This document shows, piece by piece, positions 25,101-39,000 of a stretch of DNA of 64,000 nucleotides (its first letter is position 1; the number at the start of each line of letters is the position of its first letter). Location of the stretch: positions 10,180,779 through 10,244,778 of the forward strand of contig NC_030383.2 of the NCBI RefSeq assembly GCF_001625215.2, read 5' to 3'. Made by a program: the position numbers and the translations under genes. Source of the stretch: Daucus carota subsp. sativus. Lineage: Eukaryota > Streptophyta > Magnoliopsida > Apiales > Apiaceae. The notes under the pieces were generated by a model. The model worked only from the letters and a program-made list of their open reading frames with translations, searched no databases and had not been told where the DNA came from.

Positions 25101-28100
25101 TCTTTCCACCCCCAAGTTAATTGTTCTCATTATATTTCACATGTTTCCAGTAATTTGAACTCTGTAAAGGTTGTGTGTACTAAAAAAACTTTAATTGCTG
25201 GACCTCATTACAAAGTTTTCCAATATTAGAATATAATATTGCAACATAGACAAGAACAATGCTTTGGATCCATAAATGTTAAGGACAAGCAATATAATAT
25301 AACATAGAGAGGGAGGGGGGGAGGGAGAGAGAGAGAGGTGGCTCATAAAGAATGAATAAAGAGACCTGACAAACATTTAAAAGTGATAGAGAAAGATATA
25401 GCAGATTAATAGAGGCCAGAAGCAAATTATAAGCTAAAAGAATCTAATAGAGATGTGCATAAAGTAAATGGTCAAAAGTGAATTTGTAGAAGATTGCAGC
25501 TATATGTTAGATAACAAAAAATGATACAGGTTCAGGGCCTTCAGGCTGGGATTCAGAGCATCTCCAATAGAGATTGTTAAGAGGTTGGCTATAGTGATGT
25601 GGCATGACACTCTTGGTTTGCCCACCTATTGGGGTTGAGAAATTGGCAAAAGACTGCCAACCAATTTTGCCAAATGTTGGCAACTTCCCCAAATGATTAA
25701 AGTACACATATATGTGCAACAAGTATATGTCATAATAACTTATCAAAATTTAATAGTTAGATGTATTGTAATATATGGATCCACATAGGCAACTTTTTAA
25801 GGATGCTAAATATTGGAGTTTTAGTAAATGTTGCCAAAATTGACTTGGAACAGAGAGAAGTCAAAATAATATATGTGATGATTTGGCAAGTAACGGCAAC
25901 TTAATTCAAAATGCTCTAATATGCTGATTTGTTTCATCACATTGAAATATTACTATCTTTCATACAAATTGATAGAATGGAATTAATGAGTCATACCTGT
26001 TCACCAATGCTAATAAACTTCAATGTGATCTCTTCGAAAGACAATATGTAATTGATCTGTAAAGTTTAATTAGCCTCGTCAAGAAGGTTTTCTTTTTAGT
26101 AGATAAAAAGCAAAACAGCAATGAATAAAGTAATTTGCAATATATAAATAACACAAACAAAACAAATATAAGATAGACTATAAAAAAAATATGGCATATT
26201 TCTCCACATAGTACCACAATCTTATTCTAAAATTAGGGTATGTGCCAAAGATGACCATGAAAGATTTATATTCTTGTCATAAATAGATGAAAGGACTCGA
26301 TTACAGCTTTAGTTAATATGTGATATCTTACATACGTCATTAAGCAATGCTCAGTACCCATGTTGACCACAGAGCAAAAATTGACCTTTCCTTCAACTTA
26401 AAATTCTTGCGTTTTCCTTAAAATCAAGGGTTCAATTAAATAACTTTAAACAAATATTAAGTGACAAGGACTGATGACAAGAAAAAAAACTCAACATTAT
26501 CCTATTTAAAAATGTGCTTCAATATTACTCACAAAAAGATTTCAATAAGTTTATAAAGTATTTAATTTGAAGTGACTGGGACTAATACTCAGAAAAACAG
26601 GACTCCAAAAAATCCAAATCCATGATATACATAATTCCTTCTACTTTCTACCACTTAAAACAATTCACATAAAACTGCACAATCCCCTACCTCAAATTTC
26701 ATAAAACGTAGCAGGAGAAATGATTATATACACACATCAAAAACAAACATAACTCAAATAAATTACGTTGTTTACTATGCAGTTCGCCAATGTTCTATGT
26801 TCATCTTCCAAGAAGTATACTGGCTATGCCACAAGGATATCAAAGATGCCGATTTAGTTTTAGCTTAAACGCCTGATGTAAACATGTTACGACTTAGGAC
26901 ATTCATAATCTTACTTCTTTATGTAAAAGTGTTATATTTTAGATATCTCGAGCAAGACTGCAAGAGCAAAATGTTAGGCACAATTACCCAACGAATGAGG
27001 ATGACAAACTCTGACGCCTGGGTCAAATTGTATAATACATAAACATAGCTTCTGTTGTGAAAGTATACTACATTGCAACAAAGAAAAATATAAAACTGTA
27101 GAATAACTTACTTTTGCATAGAAAGATGCTGCCCTGACAAAATCCTTAGCAGAAAAAGCAACTTCAGCCTGTGGTCATAATCACTATAGGTCAACATATA
27201 TTCCAATACTGTGAATGAAGTCTGTTGGGCCAATATATGATTTTTATACAAATATAAGAATATAACAGCTAATGATTAAAAATTTCAGTGATAGGCATGT
27301 AACGGCCAAATATAGAATAAAAACAGCTTATGGTTAGAACTTTGAAGTGATAAGCCTATAATTAAGTTAAGAAAATTCTGACTTGCTCTAGATAGACTTG
27401 GTCTCGTTGAAATGGATCGCGACAATTTTCCAAAGCTGCAGCATACAACTTCAAGTCCAGATATACCTTCCACATATCTCGGCCTTCATCATTCACAGAG
27501 ACCTAATTCGTTATCAAATTCAAAGAATGAAGAGTACATTACATAACAATGTCATTACGTTGCTATAGTAATTTAAAAAAATGTAAAATCAGACCTGAAA
27601 GATCGAGTTCTGATCATATGTGTAGAACAATCCAGCAGAGGCATCACTACACAATCCAAGTATACCCCTTGATGCTGCTTCTGATGTTTGATCAAAATGA
27701 AGTTCTTCCACAATTTGTTCACTAATACGATTTACTACCTTTAAGATGTTACAATAGAAAAAAGAAGGAATAAAGGGGTCAAGATTACAAAGCAAGACTC
27801 ACGTGCATCTACAAAAATGCTCAGCAAACAAGAAGACACCTCTTAATATCATCTACAGTAAATCTTAACCATTTCCAATATAAGAAAGCAAAGCTAGTCT
27901 ATAAAACTGGTATGTGTGATCAAGGAATTAAAGCAGTTGATAGTAAAAAATAGTTTACAGACGCACCTTAACCTTATTCCCAATAAGCAGCAGAAAGTGA
28001 TATTCAGAAACAGCAAGAGAACTAGGTTTAGTGGCCCCAGCACCTTCAATCAGCTTTGAGTAATCTAAAAGAGCCTTGTTCTCCACAAAGTTTTGGTCCC

Positions 28101-30103
28101 CATTGGGTGAACTATCAGTGACATAACAGCAAAAAATTCCATTCTAAACATCAAGTTCTCTTTCTACCAAAATCAAGGTATGCAGTACAAATTCAAATGA
28201 CATACAAAATCAAATTTCTAAAACGACAAGCAACATCCACAGACATTTTCATTCTTACAGTACAAAATTGGAAAAGGATGATGAATAGCATCTTGTACCT
28301 ATGTTGTGCCCCAAAATTTAGCCCACCATGGTAGATACCAGCTCCAGAAAGCCATGCAAAATGTACTGCTCGTCTCTGCTTGATAAAGAAATGAAGCTCA
28401 CTGCCAGACACAAATAATAAAAGTGATTTCTATTTGATGTAGAAATAAATCCAGACTTCACAGCATATATTCTAAATCAGAAACTTGGAAACACACATTT
28501 TCCTTGAAATGGATTTATCTTGGGATTAAATAAGACTCATTTTTAGGTGACAGCTTATAAAATGGAAACAAGATTCGCTGAGAACCTGTCTTCTAGTAAT
28601 ATAATACAAAAAAAAAAATTCAAATACGAACTAAAATGTGTGTGTGTGTGTGTTAGATATTAAATAGGATTAAACATATTATATAAATTGACTTGTATTA
28701 TTATATAAAATATAATATTATAAGCCAGTTGCAAATAGAAATGAACATATATAAAATGATATAAATTATCTTACGAAATTAACATATACATAACTACAGG
28801 TCTAATAGGGTTTGAAGTATTTTTAAATAAGATAAACAAATATTGGAATAGAGTGGATGTAAATCTTAAATAAATAATAACATGTATAAAATATATAGGG
28901 TACTACTATATGTTTTACCATATAGGTTATTATATATAATTTGTTGTCTTACTTTATAATTATCTTTTTATCTTTAGGGAAAAAAAAATCTGTTTTCAGT
29001 TCTTAAATCTGTCAGGAGAGGGAATCGTAAAAGAATAAAAAGAATAAGTAGTAATAAGGATAGTACTTTCAATAGTAGTTGGAATGCCAGCAAGTCTATA
29101 AATAGACTTCAGGAGTTGTATGTGACGGATATGATATTTTTACAGAAAATGGAATTCTATTTTCCAAACTCGCTCTCTACTTTCTCTCTCTATAACTAAC
29201 TCTCCCTCACATTTCTTCTCCTGCACTCTATCTCTCTATCTATCTTCTATCTGTTCTATATCTCTCCCTCTCACTCTTCTAAATCTCTTCTCTTATTTGC
29301 AATCAATTGCTGTAATTTCACTTTACTGCACTCATATAAACAAGAAACACAAAAACACTCAAATATACACTTATAGAACATTTGATTCCTGACAAAATCC
29401 TATTTATAAATAATCTATTCTTACCCAAGAGATTACTCATTCACAATATTCATATTAATACTACCCAATCTTATTTAAAAGGTCAATTTTTTTTATGATT
29501 CTAGTCTTGCTCAAAGGATCAAATAATCCATATTCTTATGTGATTTAGCCCAACAAACTAATAATTTTTTGATGTTTAGTTTTTAAAAGTATAGTATGGA
29601 CTCTTAGCTATGCAGTCTCTACCCATGTCATATTCGGGAGACCTGATTACAAACTTTTACTTCAATTAAAACTATCATCCACCATATAGAATGGGGGGAT
29701 AGGTGTAAAATCAAATCAATCACCATGATTGTCAGACAATCAATACGGTAGTAAAAAGATATATTTCAACTCAGTAACAACAGTTTTCCTACTATGCCAA
29801 TTACAAACGAACAGGCGAACCTAACTTGTGGCATTTGGCAGCCTGTGGCAGATAACAATGAATTTACAGATGATTCACTCAATAAAATTTATGAGTTCTT
29901 GCAACAAGCAAACAGAACTTGCCAACTCTCTTTAAAAACTCCCTCCGTCCCTCCCATTTGTTTGCAAATGGGTTGGGCACGGAGATTAACAAAAATGAAT
30001 AAAGTAGTGGGAAAGAGAAAGAAAAATGGGTAAAGTAGTGGGACCGATCTATATTTAATGTATAAAGTGAGTATAGTGGTAAAAAGTACTGGATGTAGAT
30101 AAT

Positions 30104-30140
<37 letters not shown>

Positions 30141-30559
30141 CACTCCATAACATACCCTCTTATATGAAGTTACGTAGCACACCATTATAAATATATACAT
30201 CATATATATTCTATTATATTTTCTATGAAATATAATTGCAAATTTTGATTATTAAACCGAAAACGAAGTTATACAATTTTTTTATTCCAAAGATCATCTA
30301 AAATTATGCAATATCTCAACATGATTCTATAACAGAATAATAATCATCCAGAATTATTCTGTTGTAGAATCAGTTTCGAAAATATATTTTTTTTAATCAA
30401 ATTTTAAGTGTTAAATTACTTAAAATAGATTTATTTTATATTATTTTATATTAGAATCACGTTTTATATGTATTCTATAACAGAATTTATAATAAAATTG
30501 ATGATTTATAGTGGCGCGCTATGTAACTCCATATAAGGAGTCCCTCTTTTGAATGTTGG

Positions 30560-30626
<67 letters not shown>

Positions 30627-33600
30627 CTTTACTATTTTAGTAAGTTTTGAAATGTAAAGAATTGGAAGGGACATCCCAAAAAATAAAGTGCAAGGAAATG
30701 GTTGGGACGGAGGGAGTAATATGAACCAGATTCTGATATATGTTTCTTCAAAATGCTAATATATTGTAATGTACTATTAAAATGATATATCAATCAACTT
30801 CATTATAGCATCGAACATTACAACAGCACTAGAACACTTACCTGTTCGGTATATCTCCAGGAAGTTCCATAAAATGAACAGCACGATCTGTATAGCTCGC
30901 AAAGACGGTCTGCAAATTCATGAAAATCAATAGGATTTATTTGTGCATCATCGAGAGCTCTAAAAAACATTGGAGTATATTATACATCGTTTACAATATT
31001 GAAAACTTATTTAGCCATATAAAAGTATTTACTTCAATGTAATTGGGACAATATTTGTAATGCATAAAATAAGTATGAAAAATTAGCAACAGGATCAAGA
31101 TACTTTAAAGATAACAGACAACAGCATATCTTAGACTTCTCATCCACTGCAGATCTAGAAGTACTATGCTGTTACTTCTTTACAGATATGCATCAGTATA
31201 AAGTAAGCATACACCCAGATAATTCCAGAGTCCAACTTAAGAGGAATGCAACATTAAGCATTAAGATAGAACAAATGCTTGAGTATGCTTTAATCATTAA
31301 TAATTGTTTATATGGAGAGACACGTGTGCATGGAGGGAAGCAGGGAGGGAGGGAGAATCCGAGAAGCCTTGACCAAAGGGCTACTCTAAAAAATGAAAAG
31401 AAAAAAAAATCAGGAATGTCATCAAAAGGCAACCTCAATTCCCTCAGCAGCTTTGATCAGAGTAACTAAAAGTGCTGATCCTCAAGTATGCCAATAGGCA
31501 AGAATCTTACGGCCAAACCTTTCTGCTATACAAATTTTTATTGTTAAAAAGCTCAAATTCACTTTTATAGTCTAACAAGATTGCTAGTTGCATGTATAGG
31601 TCAACTAGCCAACTGGGTAAATTGGAAAACCAGAAGAAAATAGACATAAACATTAACTCACTTCCAGTAATCCTATCCCTGTGAAGGAATAGAGTCGTGT
31701 AGGGGTAACAGCCATCACATAATATCTAGTTCCACTGCTTGTGCTAGCTGTTTCCATCTGCAGAGAGAAATCGAGAAGACAATGTAGCTTAATTAGATAC
31801 TTTACAAATGAAGAAAATTTGGACGGTCTGACTCTTGACTTTCTCTTCCTAAAACTATCATGACTTTTAACATTAATATAAAAGAAAGTATGACACATAT
31901 ACTTAACAACCAAGTTCATAAAGCGCAATTAACAGCCATTACTCAAGCTCCTGGAGGAAAAGTAAGCTTACATGTCATCAAGAAAAGGTGTTACATGTCA
32001 TTTAGAAAAGAGGAAAGGTAAAATACAAACCTGTAGATCTTTGAAAGCTTCTGGTAATTCGGCAAGTTCAAAAAGAAACTTTATATACTTTTCCCTTTTA
32101 TCTTTCTCATCAACAGCAAATTCATGCAATTGGCCATTATCAGTCCCAAGAATTACCTCCCTCGTCGAAGCTGAAAAATGTTGCAGATACATGTGGAGTG
32201 GGTTAGTCTGTTATGGGTAGATACAGGGGCTAATTTATAGCAAAAAAACAAATTTATTTACCTTCTGTTATCTGCTGTCTATTCCAGGCAACAGCATTAA
32301 CCACCAAACCTTTCATTTTGTTTAAAATTCGTGGTTTGGTCCATTTTGCATGCATGTAAAATGTATCAGCACCTCCATTGCCCACAACAGTGGCAATGCA
32401 GTGGCAGCCCCCGGGATCAACAAAAACGCTGTGGATAGATTGTTCACCAGGTCGACCCACACCCGCAGACAGATCAATATCTAGACAGTTGATATAAGGA
32501 ATTTAATGAGGTATCCCTAAACTAGAGAGCCTTGAAAGAGAATTGAATTGAACAAATAGATGAATAACACAATTGCTCCCAAGGGAATTCCCCCTTAAAA
32601 AACATAAAAAGCAAATGCTGTACATTGCAAATAAGGTTTCAGTATTAAGGCCAGTATAACTACGTTTTTAGAACCAAAAAACCGCATTTCGAGGTGGTTT
32701 CTGAATCATTTCATCCATGAAACAGAAATGAAGATGATGATCAATTGGTGTAATGAAATGGTGAACAATGAACAGTAAGTCGTTGGTTGGGATATGGTGA
32801 ATCTCTGGGCATTGCATGATTTAAATTTAGAAACATGAATATCTTTAGGATGGAATAAGGAGCAAGTGACAGTGGCGACGACGGTGATCATCAACGCAAG
32901 TTTCCGAAGACGACGAAGAAACTGCATTTAATTTCCACGATTTTAAAATTCATCAGGCAGTTATGAAGACATGATATTCATTTTTGCGGGGGGACAAAAA
33001 GATTTCAGTACACACTCAACAGCCTCATCATCATTCTTCCCTCCCTGCAATTTCTCTCTTCATTACACACAACTTTTCCACATCAATTCATTCGATTTCT
33101 GAAGGGATGTGCACAGTAACTGCCAGGGAACATTCTCTCTTCTCCACGTAACTGCCTTGATTGATATTTCACCCCTCTACTCAGAAATCATACACTTCTT
33201 CTGGCACATGGGTGTTGGTTTCATTTAACATCATATTCAAGGCGGAATCCATTTTCAAGTTATCATTTTCAGAAATGCGTTCAAATCATTCAATTGGCGG
33301 AGGACTTTGCGACACACGTAAGTCCCATGTAACAAAATCATGGGCGAAGGTAAGTCTCATGTGAAGAAGACCATGGGCTAAGGTATTATGTTTATATTGT
33401 ATCACACACTATTTATTTATTGTACACTAAGCCGGGGGGGTCTCACGGAAACAGCCTCTCTACTTTAAGGGTAGGGGCATGGTCTGCGTACATTTTACCC
33501 TCCTCAGACCCTGCTCTAAGCGGGGGATATACTGAGCATGTTTGGTTTGGTATGGTTTGGTTTTTATTAAGGCCAGTATCTTAAGGTCAGATAAATGGGT

Positions 33601-36029
33601 CATGTGTGACATGGGTCAAATCTAGAGTTCAATGCAATTTAAGTATAAATCTAGCAGCATTCAGCTGCACACTTTAACCATAGATACACACTAAAATCTC
33701 CCACATGCTTCAATGCAAAGTGGTGGTAGTACACCACAAATTAGATCAGCACCTACTTCTATGTTTCCCAGTTATATAGTTTGTGCAGATGTTATCAATT
33801 TTGAGTAAAGCAGAGTAATAATTAGTTCCAGCAGTAGCATGATTAGTTCCAAAGTAATCTTGATATCTCCAGAAAAAGAAGAAAATTTAAGAGGTCTATT
33901 GATTGCTGTATATATTTGGATTCGTGTCTTTTACATTTCTACTATAAAAGAATGACCTTATCATAATACTTTAAAATGTCATGTACATTTACACTGCTCA
34001 TGCTAATTTAAAATGTAAAATGCAGAGCTAATCAAGTACCCAACCTTGTTTAGCCTCTCTTTTCTGAATGATATCATGTACTCTCCAGGGATTGTTAACC
34101 AACATCCCTTGAATAGTTTATCAAACATTAAACCTTTATACTGAGAACATCGAGCCCTTTAATAGACCTATTAATCATTTACTGAATGTAGTACTTGCTT
34201 CACACATACAGAATATGCTCCTTTCAAAGCCAAATTGTACATATTTTTTCTGAGGATCAACTTGTAAAAGCGTTTTGGGAGCAAGGGGTATGCCTGTTTA
34301 ACCATATATCATGTGAGAGAACATCTACGGGTTGGCCGTTTCTTTATTTTCGTCACAATAACCCACATAAATTGGACCAAGTAGGCATCCTAATTGTAAT
34401 TTGAAGTAAAATATTACAGTATCTAAGTGAGTCTCTATCTGATGGTAAATGTTCTAGAATTTTTATTTTTTTTTGGCTTCAGTATTACGGTTTCTTAACA
34501 TAAAATGTTGCAGCAATCATACGAAAACATTCTATATATTTTTCGGACTAATTGCTAAAGCTTTAAAGATGCAAATGAAAGCTCTTCTCTTCAAACGTAA
34601 TTAATTTTGAATTTTACACGAGAAATGACTTTAGGCTGCATGCTCAATTGTAAATGTTTGTTTGACTATTTTATTCTTACTATTCCAGGATGCAGAAACA
34701 CTAGTCATAACCCTTTGTTATCTATATATCAGATTTCCTATCACCCTTGGTAATTTTACACAAATGATGAAATTGACTAAAAAATGTGTGATTCCAGTAT
34801 ATATCTCCTAGCTACTGTTGGAAAGTTAATATTTACATGAACATCCGAAGAAGTAAAGCAAGAATATCATGTATGCAAGAAAACCTGCGGAAATCAAGTC
34901 CAGTGTTTAGGTCAGAACAACCTGCACCAAAGTTGGACTCCTCATGATACTAAAGGCATCATGAATTGAATAGAGGACCGATTCAGTGCCAGAAAATATG
35001 GAGCAATTTCATTAATAACCAACGAAAAAAAAGGGGTTACACTTACAAGAACCATAATCTTACTGGACGCTGAGGAACGATTTAAGAAAAGAATGCACTG
35101 CATGGGTACTTCAATAACAAAGTCTAATATTAATTGGACAAGAAATCGTTTACTCTAGCAGCATATCATTTGGCATGGGGAGACTATAAGTGTGGAGGTA
35201 AAAACAATGATGAAGTAGAAGCAATGGTAGCGGAGTTGGTGTAGGAAGACACTAAGGGAGGTGAGGCAATCTCTCCTATTGTTAGGCATGACGCAACACG
35301 GGAAGGTCATTTTCTTAATTTTAAGAAGTAGTAAAAGTGAACTATTAAAAAAGGAACAATTTCAACTAACACTCTCACTGAAAAGATCCCTTCTCGTAAA
35401 CCTATATCAGCAGGCGCAAGCCAAGCAACATATAACTTTCCCTAATGGTTCGATCATGAATTCCCTTGGTATTTTTGATACATTTATCATAAATAACATC
35501 ATATATATGTTAATACAACTTTTATTCAACGCCGTATCATCCCCGCACAACACGCTCACACCTCCGCAAACATATGATGGCATTATAAAACAACATGGTT
35601 ATAATTTTGTTGTTTTGAATGGTTACATGCTCTGTTTGTAATGGTGTCAGCTTATTGACACAATCAACAAAATTATAGAAACTTACGATCTAGTAATATA
35701 TGATTTAGCATTCGCTCTGGCTACAATGCTAGTTCTATATTATTTCCAACCTCTATCATAGTCAAAACCACCAGGTTCCACAATACGTGCACAAGCAATA
35801 TATTTACGAACTAGAAGAAGACTGCGCAGTTTAAATTTGATCAAGAAGTTAAATTAAGTAACATACCGGAAGAATGTCCAACTCCGAAATCGTGTCTAAT
35901 AACCCAACCTTTACTAGTTCCTAACACAATGACATCATTCCCGGCCGCCATACAAGTGATAACTCCATGTCCTTTGGCTGCAAATCTTTCGAGAAGATCT
36001 ACCGTAAAAACTTGCCTTCCGGCCTCCAT
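16123..36029 (-). CDS. VPS18: Vacuolar protein sorting protein 18 (HOPS/CORVET core subunit)
   Basis: Coding exons, 5' to 3' on the minus strand: 36029-35867, 32480-32262, 32170-32031, 31757-31662, 30909-30842, 28400-28299, 28111-27967, 27738-27595, 27502-27383, 27168-27112, 26056-25997, 24499-24392, 23870-23728, 23469-23391, 22873-22811, 22588-22458, 21484-21379, 19999-19811, 17923-17696, 17603-17448, 17312-17154, 16544-16422, 16296-16123. All have GT/AG borders and consistent phases, giving 990 residues, about the length of Arabidopsis VPS18. The N-terminal half is the Pep3/Vps18 beta-propeller, the middle (about 580-780) the clathrin-like repeat with REGKAI-type alpha-solenoid, then a coiled coil (about 790-830), then a split RING-H2: ECGVC near 838, CGHAFHAQC, and CPFCGD near 945. 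VPS18 tethers vesicles at late endosome and vacuole. The start at 36029 (MEAGRQVF) was preferred to the in-frame ATG 9 bp upstream because it fits homologues. Confidence 0.95.
18042..18915. mobile_element. PIF/Harbinger-type MITE (outer copy), split by its own kind
   Basis: The ends are GGGGTCGTTTAGATC and GAACCAAACGACCCC, flanked by TTA at 18039-18041 and 18916-18918. Removing the inner copy and one TTA leaves about 430 bp. The element lies in intron 18 of VPS18. The TTA duplication and terminal repeat fit Tourist/PIF-Harbinger MITEs. No coding sequence. Confidence 0.85.
18155..18595. mobile_element. PIF/Harbinger-type MITE (inner copy, opposite orientation)
   Basis: A 441-bp element with ends GGGGTCGTTTGGTTCG and TGAACCAAACGACCC, flanked by TTA at 18152-18154 and 18596-18598. 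Its sequence is the reverse complement of the outer element over its whole length: the left 320 bp pair with 18599-18915 and the right 120 bp pair with 18042-18154. It therefore jumped into a relative in reverse orientation. Confidence 0.85.
18976..19350. mobile_element. Stowaway-like MITE, degenerate left end
   Basis: The right end GGGTGGAGGGAG is followed by TA, and the interior TTTTGGATGTCCCAC...GTTTACGG matches the copies at 8083 and 53207. The left end (GCTCCTTCTTCCCA) is eroded. It contains a run of 16 C at 19087-19102, which is likely to be variable in length. It lies in intron 18 of VPS18. Confidence 0.7.
20200..21260. repeat. Diverged tandem duplication in intron 17 of VPS18
   Basis: Two blocks of about 480 bp share ordered motifs: 'gtgactctc', 'tatccaacca', 'caggatcgttac' or its variant, 'gattaaa.aattaaacat', 'gacaaacta.tgc', and 'tatcattttgttt'. 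Block 1 starts near 20200 and block 2 near 20690. Divergence is high, so the duplication is old. Confidence 0.6.
25306..25338 (+). repeat. GA-rich simple repeat
   Basis: A purine-only run of G and A in a VPS18 intron, between exons 12 and 11. Probably a polymorphic microsatellite. Confidence 0.8.
25556..25916. mobile_element. MITE of the GAGCATCTCCAA type in a VPS18 intron
   Basis: The left end is GAGCATCTCCAATAG and the right end is AAAATGCTC. The inner arms also share TTGCCAA / TTGGCAA motifs in opposite directions. The target duplication is not clear, so this is an older copy of the family seen at 43969. Confidence 0.6.
29939..30716. mobile_element. Stowaway MITE carrying an inserted element
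   Basis: The ends are CTCCCTCCGTCCCTCCCATT and GGTTGGGACGGAGGGAG, followed by TA. The element lies in intron 5 of VPS18. It is interrupted by a TA microsatellite and a 427-bp element at 30135-30561. Confidence 0.8.
30107..30625. mobile_element. Terminal-repeat MITE embedded in a (TA)n microsatellite, Micron-like
   Basis: The core at 30135-30561 (427 bp) has imperfect inverted arms of about 60 bp: CTTATATGAAGTTACGTAGC near the left end pairs with GCTATGTAACTCCATATAAG near the right end. It is flanked on both sides by pure TA repeats (30107-30134 and 30562-30625). MITEs that target TA microsatellites are known in rice as Micron elements; similarity to those by sequence was not tested. Confidence 0.65.
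33425..33565 (+). mobile_element. SINE fragment, 3' part (Au/TS type)
   Basis: The stretch GGAAACAGCCTCTCTACTT, GGGTAGGGGCATGGTCTGCG, TACATTTTACCCTC and CAGACCCTG matches from memory the conserved body of the plant Au/TS SINEs. It ends in a TTTGG-rich tail. The tRNA-derived 5' part with the A and B boxes was not found, so the copy is 5'-truncated. It lies in intron 1 of VPS18, antisense to the gene. Confidence 0.7.
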
Positions 36030-36038
36030 ATACTGCAT

Positions 36039-39000
36039 TCCAAATTCTCAACCCTAACCGTTACTTAAAACAACTAAAAAAACATAGATATATAAAATCA
36101 CTATTATGCAATAATTATAATTACCTGTGATCGGAGAATTGATATGTAGAGCTGTGTAAATGTCGAATTGTGGCTTGGATTGTTATAAAAAAGTGAGGGT
36201 GGGGCGGGGGTTTAGCTTTTACAGTATGTAAGTGGCCCCAATTAGCACAATGAGGCTTTTTTCTGGCACAATAAGACGTATCTGATCTATGCGTGTCTAG
36301 TAATTATGAATTGCGCAGCGTTCACGAGACTCCAGCACTTGGATCTACTCGGCAACGACTCGAGCTCGAAAATTACACACTCGATTGCAAGATGAAATTT
36401 GTATTCCAGAGGTATGGGATCGGGTTTGATGATTGTACTGGCCTGCAACGTCTTTTTTTTTTTTTGACGGATCAACTGGCCTGCAACGTCGTTACGGGAC
36501 GCCCAATATATATTTGTGTTGTGTGCATATATTTACAGAGTTACGGTCACCGAGGTACCGGAGAACTTTCACAGAGGAGTCTAAATAGCTTATTTCTACC
36601 AATTCACATTTTAATTACATTATGCTGCATTTGAGTACTGGTCCTTCGATCAATAATATCTTGAATATAAAATTCAGGATCAAAATTATAACGTTATATC
36701 ATGTAACATATGTAATGTTTATAATTTTTTTTAAAACGTTACATGAATATAACGTTTATTCCTTAATTTAGCACAAACTCATAAGAAAAATAGCTCCAAA
36801 TCCTGAAAAATCTAACATGAGATGACATGAGATGATGTAACGTCTAGCGTTTTAATTCCAAGCCCATATAAAATCACTCTCAGAACGTTACATAGCAGTG
36901 TTTTATTTTTATAATCTAACGCTACATAATGCAGCGTGTTACAGTGATATTTAGGGTCATTTTTTTCGGAATCTGATATTCAGGACATTTGAATTTCAAT
37001 ATATGATATTTAAGGCTTTTTTTCATAGTTGATCGGGAAGAATGAAATAGAGTGAGTAAAATTATCCTTACTTAAACTAATAAAGATAGAAAAAATGTTT
37101 TGAAATAAAAAACAATTAAGTGCAAAATTGCAATGATGAGAGTTGAGAAGAAATGGGGGATATGAGAAAATCAGATCTCTAACACATGATGAGGTTGGAG
37201 AGGAAATTGGGAATAGAAAATAATGGAGTATTTTATCTCAAATTGAAGGTAGGATCTCCAACACATAATGTCAGTAACGGGAGGGGGACGAAATTTCTTG
37301 ACAATTACTTATAACACACTCATTTTTCATTCTATTTCTTGAGGAATCATTCACCCCAACCAAATACAACATTAGTTCTTGTTTGACATAATTTACTAAT
37401 ATAATTTTTCAACATTTTATAAATTTATCAAGTGATTTGAAATTAATAAATTATGATTTGTTAAGAGATTCGAGTTTATGATTAGATTAAATATTAGTAA
37501 TATATAAAATATTATTTAAATATTTCTACATTTGCTCTAATATATTACAAACATAATTTAAATTTTAAAATTATAAAATCGATACGATCTCATCCATTTA
37601 TTTTAAAATCTAACGATACAGATTTCAAAAATCTACTGTCACAGAATCACATGGAATGATCTAGAAACGAGGATACAAAGAACATGTGTGGATTACAAAC
37701 AAAAAATAGGAAAATATATAGCTTGAAACTTGCGGACACAGAAAACTATATACACAAATATATAACAAAAATAAAATAAATAGTTAAACAAATAAAATAA
37801 ATATAAAATACTATTAATTGTAAATGCTTGAATAATGAGTGGTGCTTGCAGAAATGATTGATTGCATGGGTAAATAAATATAAGCGAAGATAAGCTTGTA
37901 TTGAACTGATCTCACTTTTAGTGTAAACTAATATTTCTAGGACCAACTAATTCATCCAACATATTTTCGCATAATATATGTATTCATTATGATATGATAC
38001 ATGTAAATATTACATATATTAATTACATAATTTTTTTTAAAAATTATACTATGCTTGTTTTATAATATATATAATTTGTATTTATTTCAGCCACATGTGT
38101 TTTTTAGAAATTTAATGATTCAACTAGTAATTTGAAAAAATTTGAATATAATTTTATGGTGATCAACAATAATTTAAAAAGTGACGACGGTCTAGGCATA
38201 TTTAATAAAGTTTAGGATATCTACCGAGAATATTACTATTTGTAAGTTTGTTTCTAATATTACTATCTTATGAAAATAATTGTGAATATATTGTTCAACT
38301 AAATGCAATTTTTGATTTTTTTCAAAATAAAATATTTAACATTTACTGGCAAAAAAAAAAAATTGACATTTAACCAGATCCAACCCTACCCAATTCAAAA
38401 GTCTCCAAACACCTTTTAATGGCTGGAACAAAATTTTCACGAGTTTTTATCGGCTTGCCGTTCATCTCTTTCTTCTCGTGATAATCTCTCAACAACACCA
38501 ATTCTTTAACTTCATCAATTCCACAAATAATCCAAGACCAAGTCGTCAACTCGCTCTTTCTCACTCCCTCCAATCCTTAACTTAGCTCATTTTAACAACA
38601 CATTCCCTCCCCCCATTGCTTTTTGTGATATTAGCATTGATCCCGTAAGAACACCCATCTTTCAACATTTACGTCACTTGTAATTTATTATTCAATTAAA
38701 TACAATTTTTAACAGATTTTTTTAAAATTGCATTTGTGGTTGCATGGTTGCTTGCAAATACAACCTCCGTATTTTTGCAAAAAAATTTCAGGAAATTATA
38801 TTTTTGCAATTTTTATTTTGAAGATTATAGCTTTATAATTTTTTTAAAAATTAGAGTATTTTTGTAAAAAACTTTATAAACTTGCGTATTTGTAAAAGAA
38901 TCCTAAAAATTATCAATTTATTTTTGAAAATTTTAAAATATTCGATTAAGATTACATCGACTATGATATTTAAAATAGATTTGTTTTATATATTCTAATT

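Noticed and set aside
35261-35641. 126-codon plus-strand frame in VPS18 intron 1
   Set aside because: Low-complexity, AT-driven composition, no family; it lies in a well-supported intron.
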